Shown here piece after piece: positions 11,269 through 23,879 of a DNA stretch of 64,000 nucleotides. The notes beneath the pieces were generated by a model. The model was not told the origin of the DNA and did not search any database. It worked only from the letters and a program-made list of their open reading frames with translations. The position numbers and the translations under genes were made by a program. Source of the stretch: Piezodorus guildinii (Eukaryota; Arthropoda; Insecta; Hemiptera; Pentatomidae); contig CM041298.1 in the NCBI GenBank assembly GCA_023052935.1, positions 22,868,692-22,932,691 of the forward strand, given 5' to 3'. The number at the start of each line of letters is the position of its first letter. Position 1 is the first letter of the stretch.

Positions 11269-11541
11269 ATGATCCTGGACCCTACCGTTGGATATGAGAC
11301 TAATGACCTCGATCAAGCAGGTGGAGTGGAAACCGAGAAGAGAGCAATCTACGAGAAATGCATCCCTTTCCTGAAAGAAAAGTTCCGCGAGACATTTGGC
11401 GAGAGACAGTTCTCCGTTAGAGGTCTATGGTTTGGGTCTCGCTGAGCGATCCCTGGAAGCACAAGGAGATTTTTGGAAGACTTGGGTGTCGATAAAAGAG
11501 ATATAGCGGTGTTAGCAGAAAATGTGATTTTGGACTTTTGA
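11269..11541 (+). pseudogene. C-terminal domain remnant of a non-LTR retrotransposon (R2-like?)
   Basis: One frame reads about 90 codons with a single internal stop (11443-11445). It begins MILDPTVGYETNDL and contains EKRAIYEKCIPFLKEKF and VRGLWFGSR. This pattern (DPTV-ET, then IYE-P-LKEK, then GLWFGAR-like) is one I associate with C-terminal tails of insect reverse-transcriptase proteins with a restriction-like endonuclease. The codon pattern is plainly protein-like while the flanks are not. There is no RT domain nearby, so it is an isolated relic. The clade is uncertain. Confidence 0.45.
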
Positions 11542-11939
11542 TTACGTAATGTGCGCACCAAAGGTCTAAATTTACAATATAGTGGTAGAGAGAAACAAAA
11601 TAAAATTATTTAAATGGATAAAAGAGAAAAAAAATTGTAAATATTATATATTTGTATAAGAATATATATAAAAAAATAAAATAAAATAAAAATTTGAAAA
11701 TGTATGTAAAATACGTCCAAGTGATTGATAAGTATGCTGTGTTTTATAAGCAACGCGATGTATTTGGGCAGCATTGCCAAATAAATAAAGCATTTCTCTC
11801 TACATGTATTACATTAAAAATGTGGTGCACACATAACACGATATCTTTACGTTTAGTTTCCGTTAAAATTCATTTCAATTTCTATGGAAATAGTATATTT
11901 GTTGGTGTTTTTTATTACAGTTTTAGATTATAAAAAACA

Positions 11940-12300
11940 AATCTTTTCCATGCAACACAAGACTTTCACTTTCAAGGAGTTAAAGAATTAAGAACTTTTC
12001 AATAAAAGTAGAATAAAGAAAAGGTTAAAGCATTGCGTTGCGTTTCGATGGAAACATCTGTTTCCAAATACGTAATCTAACAATAGGGATTATTATCTCA
12101 AACAATCACTCAGTTTTATCCGATTTTTATTATTCTCTTACGTTATACAACTTTGCATATTAGATAAATAAAAGTCTAGAATCTTTAGCTTTCCCAGGTA
12201 TATAATACATCTATATTACTGATTAAAAAAAATTACCGAATTTTGTTTTTTATACAGTTTTACCCTTTTTTTATCAATCCGAACAAGGTTTATTTATTTT
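11940..12300 (-). repeat. Rep-A relic
   Basis: Diverged reverse-orientation Rep-A end: ACACAAGACTTTCACTTTC, then the AATCTTTAGCTTTC block. A second partial match at 12783-12970 repeats the ATCACTTAGTTTTATCC block, suggesting an old duplication. Confidence 0.5.
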
Positions 12301-13222
12301 TTTCAATCTTAAAAATATACTTTATTGTTATGTTTTTGACCGACTGCTTTTCTAAGGCAGCGGTACCTTCAAAACTAGCTTACTTGATATCTTAAATCGA
12401 TATTTAGACAATATTTAATGATACCATTGGATTTCCTTTCAAAAAGTATCGTGTTGACCAATTAGGTGGCTTGCATCGTAAGATTAAATTAGACAGGTTT
12501 CGACAAATGATGTTTCTATTTAAATTAAATTAAACATATAGTATCAATTTACACAATGCCTAAGAATACTAAGGGACATTATAGTTAAACTTGCCATACA
12601 ATATTACAGCTAAAGAAAATACCTTTAAAATACTTAGTCGGCTGGCGAAGATGGAATCAGTTCTTGGCTCTTAGTTCTCCAACTGCTCTCTCTGACCCCC
12701 AGACGGACCTCTCTTGTTCTTGAGGATGGAACCCGACTCTCCTCTTGCTGGAATAAGACTGACCTCTTCGAATCTTCTTCCTCTTATCTCCAACAATCAC
12801 TTAGTTTTATCCAATTTTATGATTTTAAATACAAATTTGCATATTAGATAAAAAAATGTCTAGAATCTTCAGCATCCCCAGGCATATAATACCATATGCC
12901 CATTTAAAATTACCGAATTTCGTTTTTTAAACTTAAGTCCATTTTTTCATCAATCCGAACAACACGAAATGGTTTTTTTTTTTTTTTTTTAAACCTTCAA
13001 AATTAAATATACTTTATGTAAGGTACGTTTAAAATATCAGCTACACCATATCGCAGCCTATTAACTTTTACACCGATATAGGGATTGAACCAAGATCGTC
13101 AGAGCTGTCAATGGAAAAAGTCCTTCCACGACCATCTATCTCTTCTAGACTAAAGTCTCTCTTCGGAAAACATTTTAATCACTGTTAACCGGTCCAATTA
13201 CTAATACTACTATTGCTGCAAA
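12300..13222. other. Unassigned spacer with Rep-A traces
   Basis: AT-rich. Bases 12640-12780 are CT-richer. Rep-A-like blocks occur at 12783-12970 and near 13060-13100. No gene seen. Confidence 0.4.
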
Positions 13223-13435
13223 CTTTTTTTTTTTTTATTTAAAGAAATTTACAACTGTATTAAATAAATAAATACAAGTAAATAGGCTTTATATATGATT
13301 ATAACTCATGGTAGTCCTGAGAAGAAACTACCCATTGGTAGCACTTCAATGACTAATTTATGTTAGGAGGTCTCTTGGCCATCTTCTTTTAAGGCGCCTC
13401 GGTGGATTGTCGGGAATAGATATGGAGGAGAGGTA
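13223..13435 (-). pseudogene. J1 LINE 3' end fragment
   Basis: A T-run (13226-13237, reverse poly(A)), then the J1 3' UTR and the last ORF2 codons equivalent to the RRLKRRWPRDLL block (about 13370-13410). It is 5'-truncated. Confidence 0.7.
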
Positions 13436-14844
13436 TATCTGTACAAATAATTATAATTAAAAGAAGAACAATATGTGAAAAATTAAACTTTAAAGAACTA
13501 TTTTTATTTTTTTCCCATCTTTCATTTATTTTTCAAACAATAAAATATTTACATACATAAAACGTTATCATAGTGCCTTCTTTTGCCCGACGGCATTTTA
13601 AGGTGAAACTATATAAAATGTCAACTATTTTGAAGTATATTTGAATGAAATATATACAAAAGAACATAATTATTAGAACCAGAAACAAAAAGAATAAAAA
13701 TTGTTAAGTAAAATAATATTAAACTAACAATTATATATGAGGATAAATAACGGAAAATGATAAGATTAGGAAAAGAGGGAGGAAGAAATAAGTGGTGATA
13801 AATAAAACAATCAATAAGAAAGAAAATTAATTCTGATAATGATTCATATATCTACAGATACCTCCTATCTGAAGAAGAGATATTTTTTACGGTTAAAACC
13901 GCTCTCTGATTTGTACGAAAAACCGTTAAAGCTGTAGACAGAATAATTGTTTAAAATGAATAGTTATGTTTACAGCAACGACTGTGTATTAGAGAAAACA
14001 ACAAATTGGTTAATATTTACTCTTTTTGATATAAGGATTAATGGTATTGTTAATTAAATAATTAAGTGAGGACTGTAAGGTACCTAATGTGCTGGTAAAT
14101 TAATGATAAAATAAACTGTAAACCTGAAATAAAAAAAGAAAACGTGAGATAAAGGAAAATAATTGCCTGGTGTTAACAAAAAAATAAATCATCTTTAATG
14201 CATGTAAAAAATAATGAAAAAAAAAACCTCTAATGAATAAATAAATAATTATAAATATAAATAAGTTAATTAAATAATATAAATCTTATTGTGCAATACA
14301 ATAAAGAATTATGATTTTTTAAAGTCTATAACAGATGATGGATACTTAAATATAGAACTTTACTGCGTGGTGTAGTTAAGTATGTGCCTCTTAACAACCT
14401 GCAGGATCCAGCGCATTCGGTTGTTTTGTCTTCATCTTTCAGCTTCTCAAAAGAAGTAGAGCTCCTCCGAAAATTCGTCTTAGGCATAAATAGGATGTCT
14501 GCCCTATGTGCAGAAAAATATTAGCTTCCCAGGGAAGTGCTTGCTGACGCCGCGGTCAGTACGTAATGGCATAAACTCTAATTACGACAGGTTCTTGAGG
14601 CTGCTGAAGTCTTACTGACTTAGTGACCAGCGAAGTGTTGGGGAATGCGTAGATAAGTCTGATAATAGGCTTGAAAAGATCAAGAAATGTACACACGTAA
14701 AGGTAAATATTTTCATTGTTCAAAGAAAATTTAATTACAATGCATAATTTTTGAAACTAAAATTAAATTATTAAATTCTAAAAAAAATAAAATAAAAAGG
14801 TCATCAACAGGTATATATTAAATTGCGGATTAAGTTAAAAAAAT
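13436..14844. other. AT-rich spacer with PLE-associated stretch
   Basis: Bases 13708-13830 match 59528-59660 (block TATTAAACTAACAATTATAT, then GGGAGGAAGAAATA-like sequence). This links it to the PLE locus there. At 13884 a CTGAAGA is followed by TTAAAAC instead of GAAAC, a possible decayed hammerhead. The rest is unassigned. Confidence 0.4.
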
Positions 14845-15416
14845 CCTCACACAAGACTGAAACGACAAGAAACGGCTCGAAGATATCGATTACTACAACA
14901 TTTACTAGACAAACGTTCAAAACTTCCAGTATATTACAAAAGACTCATCTACATCACAATTATCAGACCTATTTGGACATATGGAATCGAGCTTTGGGGC
15001 TCTACGAAACCATCTAATTCCTCTCGCATCCAGTCCTTACAATCCAAAATCCTTCGCAAAATCCTGAATGCTCCTTATTTTGTCACAAATCAACTCCTCC
15101 ATAATGACCTAAACATCCCATTTGTTGCAGACCTAGCCCGTGATAGATACTCCTCTTTCCATTCTAAACTCCCTGCCCATACAAACCCACTTGTCCGTAA
15201 TTTATCTTCCTTAGATATCCCTGATAACCCTCCAAGGCGACTGAAAAGAAGGTGGCCTCGGGACCTACTGTATTAAAATAGTTAGTGAAATGCTACCACT
15301 GGGTGGTTTTTTCTCAAGACATTTTCATGACTGTTTATATTCATTCTACATATTTACTTTTTGTATTCTTTAGTACAGTTGTAAATTATTATAAATAAAT
15401 TTAAAAAAAAAAAAAG
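14845..15416 (+). pseudogene. J1 LINE 3' fragment with open C-terminal frame
   Basis: This 5'-truncated Jockey-type copy starts at the equivalent of PHTRLKRQ in ORF2. It stays open for 143 codons to the stop at 15274-15276 (ending PRRLKRRWPRDLLY), with no initiating ATG. A 3' UTR with AATAAA and a poly(A) run (15403-15415) follow. It is clearly the same family as 53009-55708. The lack of stops suggests a fairly young insertion. No function is expected. Confidence 0.85.
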
Positions 15417-15657
15417 TTTAAAAGACTACAGAATTAAATCAAAGGCATAGGCAACAGAAAGCGAAAAGATAAGTATGACTGGAAGGGGTAAATATAACTA
15501 ATAATGACGAGGTTCGGATTAAAATAAAATCCTCAAAAGTAATTACTCACACATCTCATTCCAATATAATATAATACAATTTTTTTTGTTTCCATATTTT
15601 ATTAAAGTCATCACATTACTGTACGTACTTATTATTGATTTTCTAATTGTATAGGTT

Positions 15658-15770
15658 GATATCTTGTTTCTATAAGCCCTGAGGAAGTCCCACAATGTAG
15701 GCCGAAACGTATTACTTATTAGTGTGTATTTTTTTTTATGACCGTACCTCCAACCACCTTCCTCATCAAA
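15658..15770 (+). repeat. Penelope-like terminal fragment with decayed hammerhead core
   Basis: CTGAGGA (15679-15685) then GAAAC (15704-15708), with stem II weakened by mismatches (CACAATGTAG between). The tail TGACCGTACCTCCAACCACC matches the reverse complement of 59000-59030, so this belongs to the same family as the inverted PLE ends at 58979-59985. Confidence 0.5.
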
Positions 15771-15989
15771 TAACTATATTCGGAATAGGATGTTTAAGTG
15801 TTGACATCGATACATATAGAGTAAACAGTTTATTATATAGAGGGATATTTAAAATCATGCATTATTTTCTCGACAACCCAATATATTTTTCTCCCATTTT
15901 CCTCCGATGCAAATACATATCGTTTACCAAGCGACCCCAATTCATCCCGAAGCAATACATAACTGTCCGGCAAAATGATTTTTTTCCTC

Positions 15990-16450
15990 CCGGACTATGA
16001 ATAACAGAATGGACACGAAGCTCACTCCCATTTCCTGGGCCCTAACGACACCCCTCCTGCCCCCGCCTCTCTTCATCCCCCCTTTTTTAGGCCCAGATGT
16101 TCGTTATACTCCCGACGACGGACGCACCACTCATTCCGCGATTACGGATAGGAACCATTATATTTTTTGCTGGAGCGAATAGGAAAGGGTGGAAAAAAAA
16201 TCGATGATCGTTAAGGCTACGCGATTATCCATTGTGGGACTAGGACCACTCGACCCTAACCCCTCCCTTTCTGGTTCATGTTTAACTTAATCATCACGGC
16301 TTTGAAATTATTCAATTAATCGAGAAGGCTTTGGAAGTGAAGTAGCCAATCGAGGCTTGACAATTAACCACTCGATGGCTGCGCTAACAACCCTCACAAT
16401 TTGGGTTAGCGGCAAAGTCGTCTCACGGATCCCTGCTTTAATCCATTACT
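15990..16450. other. GC-richer single-copy-looking segment
   Basis: C-rich and much less AT-rich than its surroundings. No match to any repeat in the window and no long frame (61 codons at most, without family resemblance). It could be unique host sequence or an unrecognised element. Confidence 0.4.
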
Positions 16451-16654
16451 CAATAACTTTTGTTTTTTTTTTGTATTTCCAGAACAGTTGACGTGTAAAT
16501 ACTCCGTCACAGTTGACAACGGCATAACTATTTATATAATATTGCAAAACCCAGCGCGATACCCCACTGGTTTTAATCTTCTTTTATTTTAGGACTGTAA
16601 TACAAATTGCCTCAATTTGGAGCTCTAAGATTGCATTATAGCCTTATATAATAA

Positions 16655-17343
16655 AAATAATAGGCTTACCGAACCCGAAGGTTCGATGCCGATACCACTA
16701 AATTCCGCCTACACTGACTCAAGCTCAACTCTAGTTCAACCCCAATCCCCCGATATCAGCCTTAACGCAATCCTCCCATCGACGCTTCGGCCTACCTTCT
16801 GGACGCCTACCAGTCGGTTCATCGAATACCAACTTTCTCAGAATCTGTTCCTCACCGAGCCCAACAACTTTACTCGCCCATTTGAGCCTCCGCAATGCTA
16901 TCAACTCGATTATATTCACAGGGTACAAGCTCCGCAATTCCGCGTTGTGCAACCTTCTAAACTTCCCACTGGCCTCATCTCTCTTCGGACTAAATATTTT
17001 ACGCCGTACCTTATTTTCGAAAATCTCAAGCCGTTGTTCATCCTTCAAAGTAAGCGGCCACGTTTCACATCAGGAAAGGACCGTCAGAAGAATAATAGTT
17101 TTATAAATTCTAACCTTTAAATTTTTAGACAGAATCCGCGAGCTAAGTAATTTAGCGACTGAATAATAACACGCATTTCCCGCCTGTAACCGAGACTTTA
17201 TTTCCTCCTGGATTTATTTTTTTCTCGTTATCATTGAACCTAAATACTTAAACTTCTCTACTTGTTCAAAATTATGAAGTCTCAAGACAACTTTACTCGC
17301 CCATTTGAGTCTCCGCAATGCTATCAACTCAATTATAGTCACA
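16655..17343 (-). pseudogene. RTE-like LINE fragment (copy 4)
   Basis: Minus-strand C-terminal RT tail. The 3' end at left has the perfect CGAACC-CGAA-GGTTCG hairpin (16670-16685 on +). The open frame 17048-16731 has KVRRKIFSPKRDEASGKF and ends near GRPKRRWEDC. Homology stops at about 17275 and then restarts at 17284-17343 with a second short copy of an internal part, indicating local rearrangement. Confidence 0.75.
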
Positions 17344-17344
17344 T

Positions 17345-18456
17345 CGTTTTACCTCAGAGGAATCCATGACTGTTAATGGTATTTTGTGAACTAAAATATG
17401 TCAGTTCAAACTTACGTCACACCCTTCAGCAAGCCTGGAGGGCCGCTCTCATTGTTGGTCACCGAGTCCATCGGACTTAGCCGGGAGAAACTTCCAAGGA
17501 AATTCCACCGACCATCCCCACATCCGCCACCCGTGGGAAGCTCCCCATAAGCAGTAATGAGATCCGCGCGAGGAGCCTTGTATAAGAAGTCATATTTAAA
17601 AACAAATAATTAAAATTACTAGTAAAAAAATAAACACATCAAGGAGGGATTGTTGTATGTGTTGTTTATGGACACAAAACCCAATTTATTATGTTTTTAA
17701 TGATGACGTCGCCCAGAACTTAATTGGTGTTTCTGAACGTCTGGTACTCGTTTCGGCCTAATTTCAACTTCTAAAACAAAATCATACTAATATCACGTCT
17801 GGACAATTGAAAGACTGAAATATTTCTAAACTGTGCTACTATTTTATTATTTTTATGCAACAGAGGTAAACAAACATTATCGTTTGCACTGTTTCTATGG
17901 ATGTTGCCTTCCAAAAGATAATAAAGGACATCTTAAAAACACATAAATGCTTTGAAAATTGTAGTTTTTTTCAATAGATGCTAAAAGCATTTTCTTCTAA
18001 AACGTACTATATTTCCTGCAATATAGCAAAAGCACCTAGCCTCCGTAATATGTAACCATCAACTTATTGTCTTCATATTTTTGTGCCTTTAACTGGTTCA
18101 TCTGGCTTATACCATGATTTTAATCAATGGTTTTAACTTTATAATCATTATTTAACTTGTTTGACAGCACAGTCCAGTTGCTTTGGTTATTATGTTATTA
18201 AATAAATTACGCTTTTTGGTTGTATTTTTTCTATATTAATATGTCCTGCTTCACACGCATCGTCGTTTTTTTAATAGCGCTATGACTTAGTAACTTTTTT
18301 AAATAAATATATAGGGTTGTAAAATAAGTTTCTAGCGTTTTCTAATGGTGATTTCAATAAAAGCTTAAAATTCTTGTAAATATTTATAATCATTTATATA
18401 TGAACAATTATTATTTATTACATGATGTAATGTTTTAGGGTTGTTTTTTTTAAATT
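17345..18456. other. Unassigned spacer
   Basis: Bases 17400-17590 are GC-richer and unlike any repeat in the window. The remainder is AT-rich without recognised features. Confidence 0.45.
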
Positions 18457-18469
18457 TGATTATTACTAA

Positions 18470-19127
18470 TAAGGGTTGGAGGAGAGAGATTAGAGCAGGT
18501 TGACAGTTTTAAATATCTGGGAGCTCATCTCAATGAGAGTGACTACATAGACGAGGAAGTGGCCCAAAGAATTGGAGCAGCAGGCAAGATGTTCTGTATA
18601 GTCAGACGAGGTTTCCTTGGGAGAAGAGAAGTGACAAAGCGGACCAAGCTGGCAGTCTATAAATCGAAATTCCTCCCTATTCTATCGTACTCCTCAGAAT
18701 CGTGGACCCTCACCACAAAACACAGGAGTCAGATACAAACGATGGAAATGAGGTATCTACGAAAAATAGAGAGAAAAACAAGAAGAGATAGAATAAGGAA
18801 CGCCACCATACGGGCTAATCTCGATGTCAAACCGGCAGAGACCATACTGAAGGAGCAAAAACTGAGGTGGTTTGGACATCTTCTTAGGATGGACCAGACA
18901 GAAGTGCCAGGAAGACCTACGAGACCCGCACGGAAGGAAAAAGACCCAGAGGAAGGCCGCGCATCTCCTGGGAGGATAGTGTAAAGGAAGCATGCAGGAA
19001 ACGAGGAATAAATTGGGACAGGAGAGCAGAGTTGGTGCAGGAGAGAGACAACTGGACCAGGCTCTATAAGCAGGACCCTCACACTGAACAGCGGTAGAAG
19101 GGAGAATGATTATGATGATGATGATGA
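18470..19127 (+). mobile_element. Second RTE-like LINE, 5'-truncated, with TSD
   Basis: A frame from 18494 reads LEQVDSFKYLGAHLNE. It continues through 18559-18984 with SSESWTLTTKHRSQIQTMEM, RDRIRN, and LRWFGHLLRM, the standard tail of RTE-like reverse transcriptases (YGSETW and RWFGH-RM motifs). The 3' end is (GAT)n. The TSD TGATTATTACTAA is perfect (18457-18469 and 19128-19140). This family is distinct from the one at 161, with a different tail and microsatellite. The RT core is missing, so it is dead on arrival. Confidence 0.85.
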
Positions 19128-19144
19128 TGATTATTACTAACAGT

Positions 19145-20135
19145 TGAAAGACGACTAAGCAGCAAAATACTATCTTTAGGTAAGTAGTAAACAATTTCGG
19201 ATGAAACTACTGCATAAAAGTACCTTAACTAGTACTTTTTTAGAATATTACATACCAAGTAAACATGATTTTATGAACACAGAGATGATTAAATTTGAAA
19301 AAAAAGAAAACGCTGCAGCAACTTATTACACAATGGTTTATTATTTCCAAATAACAATATTAAATATGAAAAGCAATAATTAATTCAAAGGAAAATAGCA
19401 TATCACCGCTGCTAATTTCAAAACGCTATATCTCTGCTAGTTCTGAACCGATTTCAATAATTGTTTTGTCATTTCGTGGAAAATTTAATTCTCTATAAAA
19501 TAGAACTAAAAGCAATTTTTTGGTATTTATTTATTAATAAGGATAAACGGAATTTGTATCCGTTACTCGGGTTCCACGCATCTTGAAACGTAAGCCCTCA
19601 AATTTTGAAGAGGGTCTTTTTTTTTCGATTACAAAGGTTCGCTATTGAAAAATAAAACAAAAGTATTTATATTAGGCCGCGTAACCATATCCTATTCTTA
19701 TCTTTTCTTTCGATTTCTATTCAAATAAAATTTCATGATTCCAAGACACCTTACATTTTTTTCTTTTTCATCAATAATAACGGAGTTATCAGGGAATCAT
19801 CACATCTCTTATAAGTTGTGGCTTGACCGTAAAAGATTTTATTTTTCTTCTACTTCTCTTTGTTCATCGAGTCATCTTGATCTCAAGAGTCTTTTTGATT
19901 TTCCCCATCTATAATAACAGAATTTGTTGTGGAATTACATCTATTATAATTTGTGACTTGAATATACAGAATTTATTTTTATTATTACTATTTTTGTTTA
20001 TCGCGCTATACTGATTCTAAAACCCTCTACACATTTTCCTCTATCTTCAAAAATAACTCAGTTGTGGGCGTAGCGTATTCAATTTTTTTTCTTTTGTTTT
20101 TCTCTTTTTTATAATTATTCGCGTTTTTTTTTGTT
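19145..20135. other. AT-rich spacer with possible mariner 5' relic
   Basis: Bases 19225-19345 resemble 58000-58105 (shared AAGTAAACATGATTTTAT, ACACAGA), which I read as the 5' end of a mariner. No coding sequence. The 63-codon frame at 19823-20014 is low-complexity. Confidence 0.35.
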
Positions 20136-20143
20136 AAAAGTAC

Positions 20144-20177
<34 letters not shown>

Positions 20178-20582
20178 GCGTAAACCACTTAGGTCGTTTT
20201 CGCCTTAAATCACTTTGATAAACGGATTAAATATTATAGTCTATTATACAAGTCGGTCTGTCGTAGGAAGTCAAAAAGTTTTGCAGTTGTCTGTATGTTG
20301 TCTTGTAAAACGATTGGTAAGTCAGTGTCAATTGCAATATGTGCTCTGTCATCATCATAAGCCCTACATTCTGTTAAAATGTGTTTAACAGTGATTGGGC
20401 AACCGCATGTTGGGCAGTCCGTAGGAGGTTCCCGTGCCATGAGATGTCCGTGAGTTAGTCGGGTGTGTCCAATACGAAGGCGCGCCAGGATAACCTCTTC
20501 CCTTCGCTTTTGTCGTAGAGACGAATGCCAATGGTAGATGTCCCTTCTTATTTCCCTTAATTTGTTGTCAGTAGTGATTCTT
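20136..20582 (-). pseudogene. RNase H-bearing LINE, ORF2 C-terminus
   Basis: The minus frame from 20582 to 20234 reads DNKLREIRRDIYHW, then RLRIGHTRLTHGHL and a zinc motif CPTCG-(x)7-H-(x)4-C in PTDCPTCGCPITVKHILTEC. This is the typical end of ORF2 in RNase H-carrying LINEs. The start is before the ATG at 20440, since the frame is open upstream to 20582. A 3' UTR and reverse poly(A) (T-run 20136-20174) follow. No TSD was found. It is 5'-truncated and inactive. Confidence 0.75.
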
Positions 20583-21227
20583 TACGAGCCTAGAGAGGAT
20601 TAAATAAAAAATTACAACTCAATAGATAAATAAAAATAAAAATAATGAAGTTAATAAATTAGGTCTAGACACTGTATTTGTTTGATCTTAGATAAATAAA
20701 CAATTCTTGTTATTCTCTTCATGCAATAAAGAACGAATATTTCCCCCTTTTTTTTTTTAATTCTGGAGGGAACGTGGGATGGAATAGTTATTAGTGTGAG
20801 CCTGGCACATGACGCTTTGCTAAAACCCACTGTATTTGCAAAGATGCCCTAGCCTTCTCCGGATCTTGCCTAGTCACGTTTACATTTATCTTTATCGGTT
20901 TTATTTTCCTTATTTATTCATCATCCTTTGCGAATATACCTCCATCATTTAACTGGTTTAAATCAATTTTCATATTGATCAAAAACATATTTACACAGTG
21001 ATATATATTTATAAAAGATAAACTACCTATTTGAAAAACAAAATGTAATTTTCCGCCTGTCTGATAAAAACTATAGATAAGGGATAGGTCGATATATAAT
21101 CTGTTTTTTGTTTTTTTCAATTCAGGAAGAAATAGAGTTTTGGGACGAACAATAAAATGTAAAGATATAATCTTCTAAAAAATTCATTTTAGACCATCTA
21201 TGGGGAACATGGGTAATTTTTACTTTC
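20583..21227. other. Unassigned AT-rich spacer
   Basis: Nothing recognised. The minus frame 20914-21120 has no family features. Confidence 0.5.
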
Positions 21228-22372
21228 ACTTACTATATATAGTAAGGGGAAGTATTCCGGTCGTGAAATTTTCGAATTACATTATTCAACGGAAATACAC
21301 GTTTTAGGGTCCCCTGAATCCAAATAACCAAGTCCCGCAAAAAGGTCTGTGTGTGTGTGGTAACTCCCGGGCGGAAACGGTCCTATGAAGTCCTATGAAA
21401 CTGAAATTTCATATTTAGGACAACTATACGCACAAGACGTTACAAAACCTTTTTCATTAAAATGAGCTTACCAGAAGAGCCACTTTATACCATGCATTTT
21501 GCACCTTTTTTCGATTTTCACGAAAACGGTTCCGACGATATTGATTAAACTCGCTTTATCGATGTAGAATTTAATAAGCTTTAATATAATTTAGGTTTTA
21601 TTTGGATTAAAATGGTTTGACAGGGCTTAAATGCCGATATTTTACATTTTTTTCCCCGTAAAGTACCTTTAATTTTGTAGATTTTGTAAAAATAAATATA
21701 TTATCTTGTTACCACTGATGAAAAACGCATAAATATATATGTTGAACGAATTCAATACCTAACTAAAGGAGAAAACTGAAAAAAATATTTTTTTAATGCA
21801 ATTTTTTTATTTTGAACATAGCAACAGTAATATATTTTTTTTTCCAGTGGCGCGACAGGCCGTGTAGGCCCAGGGCCTCGCGGTGTAAATTCCTACGAGT
21901 TTACACTCACGCTTCACGATGAAGTTTTTAGTGTAGGGTCATAACTCCCTACGACTACTTTTGTGAGTGGCCACCCTTTGGCTGACGGGTCTCACATACC
22001 CGGGGGAGAGGTTGTGAGTGAATCCACATTTTTTTACACCCTTATAAAAGCCCTGCCGGGACTAGGATTCGAACTCAGAACCTGTAGTATGAGAGACTAG
22101 CGCGCTAGCCACTCGGCCACGGGCTCCCCGCAACAGTAATATAAATGTATAATATACCGTTGGAAAGCTAAAGCTTTTAGAATAAATATTATCTAATGAT
22201 GAACAAACTTGTAAAAGTTAATAAAGAGTGATAAAAAGCCGATAAATCTGATTATTTTAGATAATAATATAATAGATTTTTTAATAAAACACATGTTTCT
22301 ATAGTTATTCAATTTAATTATTTTATTCTTTAATGGTTTCATTTTAATCTCTAACTGTATTAGAAAATCCTT
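21228..22372 (+). repeat. Rep-A repeat with SINE2 inserted
   Basis: Starts with the terminal palindrome (ACTTTCACTTAC, ATATATAGTAAG). It has internal blocks AAATAACCAAGTCCCGCAAA and TTTCATATTTAGGACAA, and ends near CTAACTGTATTAGAAAATCC. It lacks the terminal GTTGCCCGCACCAGA block. SINE2 splits it at 21835-22129. Confidence 0.75.
21835..22129 (-). repeat. SINE2, full-length (reverse)
   Basis: A 295-bp SINE2 in reverse orientation with a perfect 14-bp TSD GCAACAGTAATATA (21821-21834 and 22130-22143). The T-run at left is the reversed tail. The tRNA-like head is at right (B box as GGATTCGAACTC on +). It is inserted in Rep-A. Confidence 0.85.
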
Positions 22373-22373
22373 T

Positions 22374-22495
22374 TTGAGGGGACGTTAAAAGGTGCGATGC
22401 CAGGTACTCGTTAAAGATCTCTATCTTAATATAACCCGGGTAGGCAAAATTTAGGGCTCTCACAGTAGCATAAAGTGACGTTAAATAAATAAATA
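22374..22495 (+). repeat. SINE1 3' fragment
   Basis: Last third of SINE1: GGTACTCGTTAAAGATCTCT, AGTAGCATAAAGTGACGTTA and the AAATAAATAAA tail. The tRNA head is absent. Confidence 0.7.
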
Positions 22496-22550
22496 TAAAA
22501 TATATCCGATTACTTGTAGACTTAAGCCTATTTATATTTCCTTTATTTTC

Positions 22551-22796
22551 TAGCTATCATCCCACCCAAACTTACTAGTTCGAACTCACTCATTTTCATC
22601 TGCTTCCGATAACCCTCCAAGGCGCATTAAATGGCGATGACCTCGGGATCTCCTAAATTAAATAAATAATTACTACCGCTTTATATTTTCTTCTCTAGAC
22701 TTTTCTTACCGGTAATTATTATATTACTGATTCACTTGTTGTATTATAACATATACAGTTGATAGTATCAATAAAAAATGTATTAAAAAAATAAAA
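22551..22796 (+). pseudogene. J1 LINE 3' tail
   Basis: Short 5'-truncated J1 copy: the last ORF2 codons (equivalent to DNPPRRLKRRWPRDLL) then the 3' UTR ending in AATAAAAA and A-rich sequence. Confidence 0.65.
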
Positions 22797-23138
22797 AATA
22801 CCAAATTAAATGACGTTATAACAATAGAATGTAACTTTTCAAATAACAAGCCGTTGTGACCTGCATTTTTATAAAGTACGTGTTAGTGGGACAATTATTG
22901 TATGTAAAGTAGCTATGTGACTTGGAAAAGAAAAAGGGAATCGCTGTAACAGGATGTCTGCTACGTGAGTGAGTACCAGTTCCGAAGTGTAACGAGTCTG
23001 GTCAAAAGGAAAGGGTATTATCATAACGACTATCAAAATCCAATATCATACGCTGATAGTAGGATAGTATGATAGTAGTGCTGGCAACGCAGCTTATTTT
23101 AGTATGTCTCGATTTTGGTTTATTATTTTCAAAAATAA

Positions 23139-23146
23139 AATATATA

Positions 23147-23203
<57 letters not shown>

Positions 23204-23222
23204 TAGATAGATAGATAGATAG
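23139..23222. repeat. (AT)n then (GATA)n microsatellite
   Basis: A long AT array grading into six GATA/TAGA units. The 95-codon minus frame across it is an artefact. Confidence 0.95.
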
Positions 23223-23879
23223 AAAAACAATTCATATTTAATATAACTACAAAGAACACACACACACACACAATCATAGCTATATACAATACTCGGGTGC
23301 AAATTAAATGTAGTGTCCTTTATTTTTAAATACCTTCAGTTTGACCAATTAAAAGTTAATTACTTTGGGATTATGAGTTCATCGTAACGAAAAGTTCACT
23401 TAGCAAGAAAATACTATTTTTATTATAAAACGTCTATTAATTCATATATTCAATCATCGGCAGAAATTAGAAACATAGATTGATAAAACAACCAAAAATT
23501 GTTTTAGTTATTTGTTAGTTATTTCTAACGGTTCCTATTTTATTCGGTTTATTAAAATTTCAAATTTCATAAGAAATTTTTTTAAGTACATTTTAATGTA
23601 TAAATAAAATTAATTTAGTTTCCCATTTAGATCTAAAAGTAGAAATAATTATAACATTATTAGTTTATACCAACTTTTCCTTTATTTTAGCAATATACGT
23701 ACGATTTGGTGCATAATAGTTTTAAAAAAAATATTATAACCTGTACGATCATTATGAATCACCAAAACCTCCCTTATTCCCAACATTACAAATAACATTT
23801 GTGCATAAGTTTATGCGCTTATAAAATATTTCTTTTAAAATTGCCCCACTTGCGCTTTCCAACGGTTTTTATATTTATA

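Noticed and set aside
13884..13915. Tenth hammerhead-like core
   Set aside because: CTGAAGA is present but GAAAC is replaced by AAAAC and stem II does not pair.
15722..16000. 92-codon ORF
   Set aside because: Starts in a PLE terminal fragment and shows no protein-like pattern.
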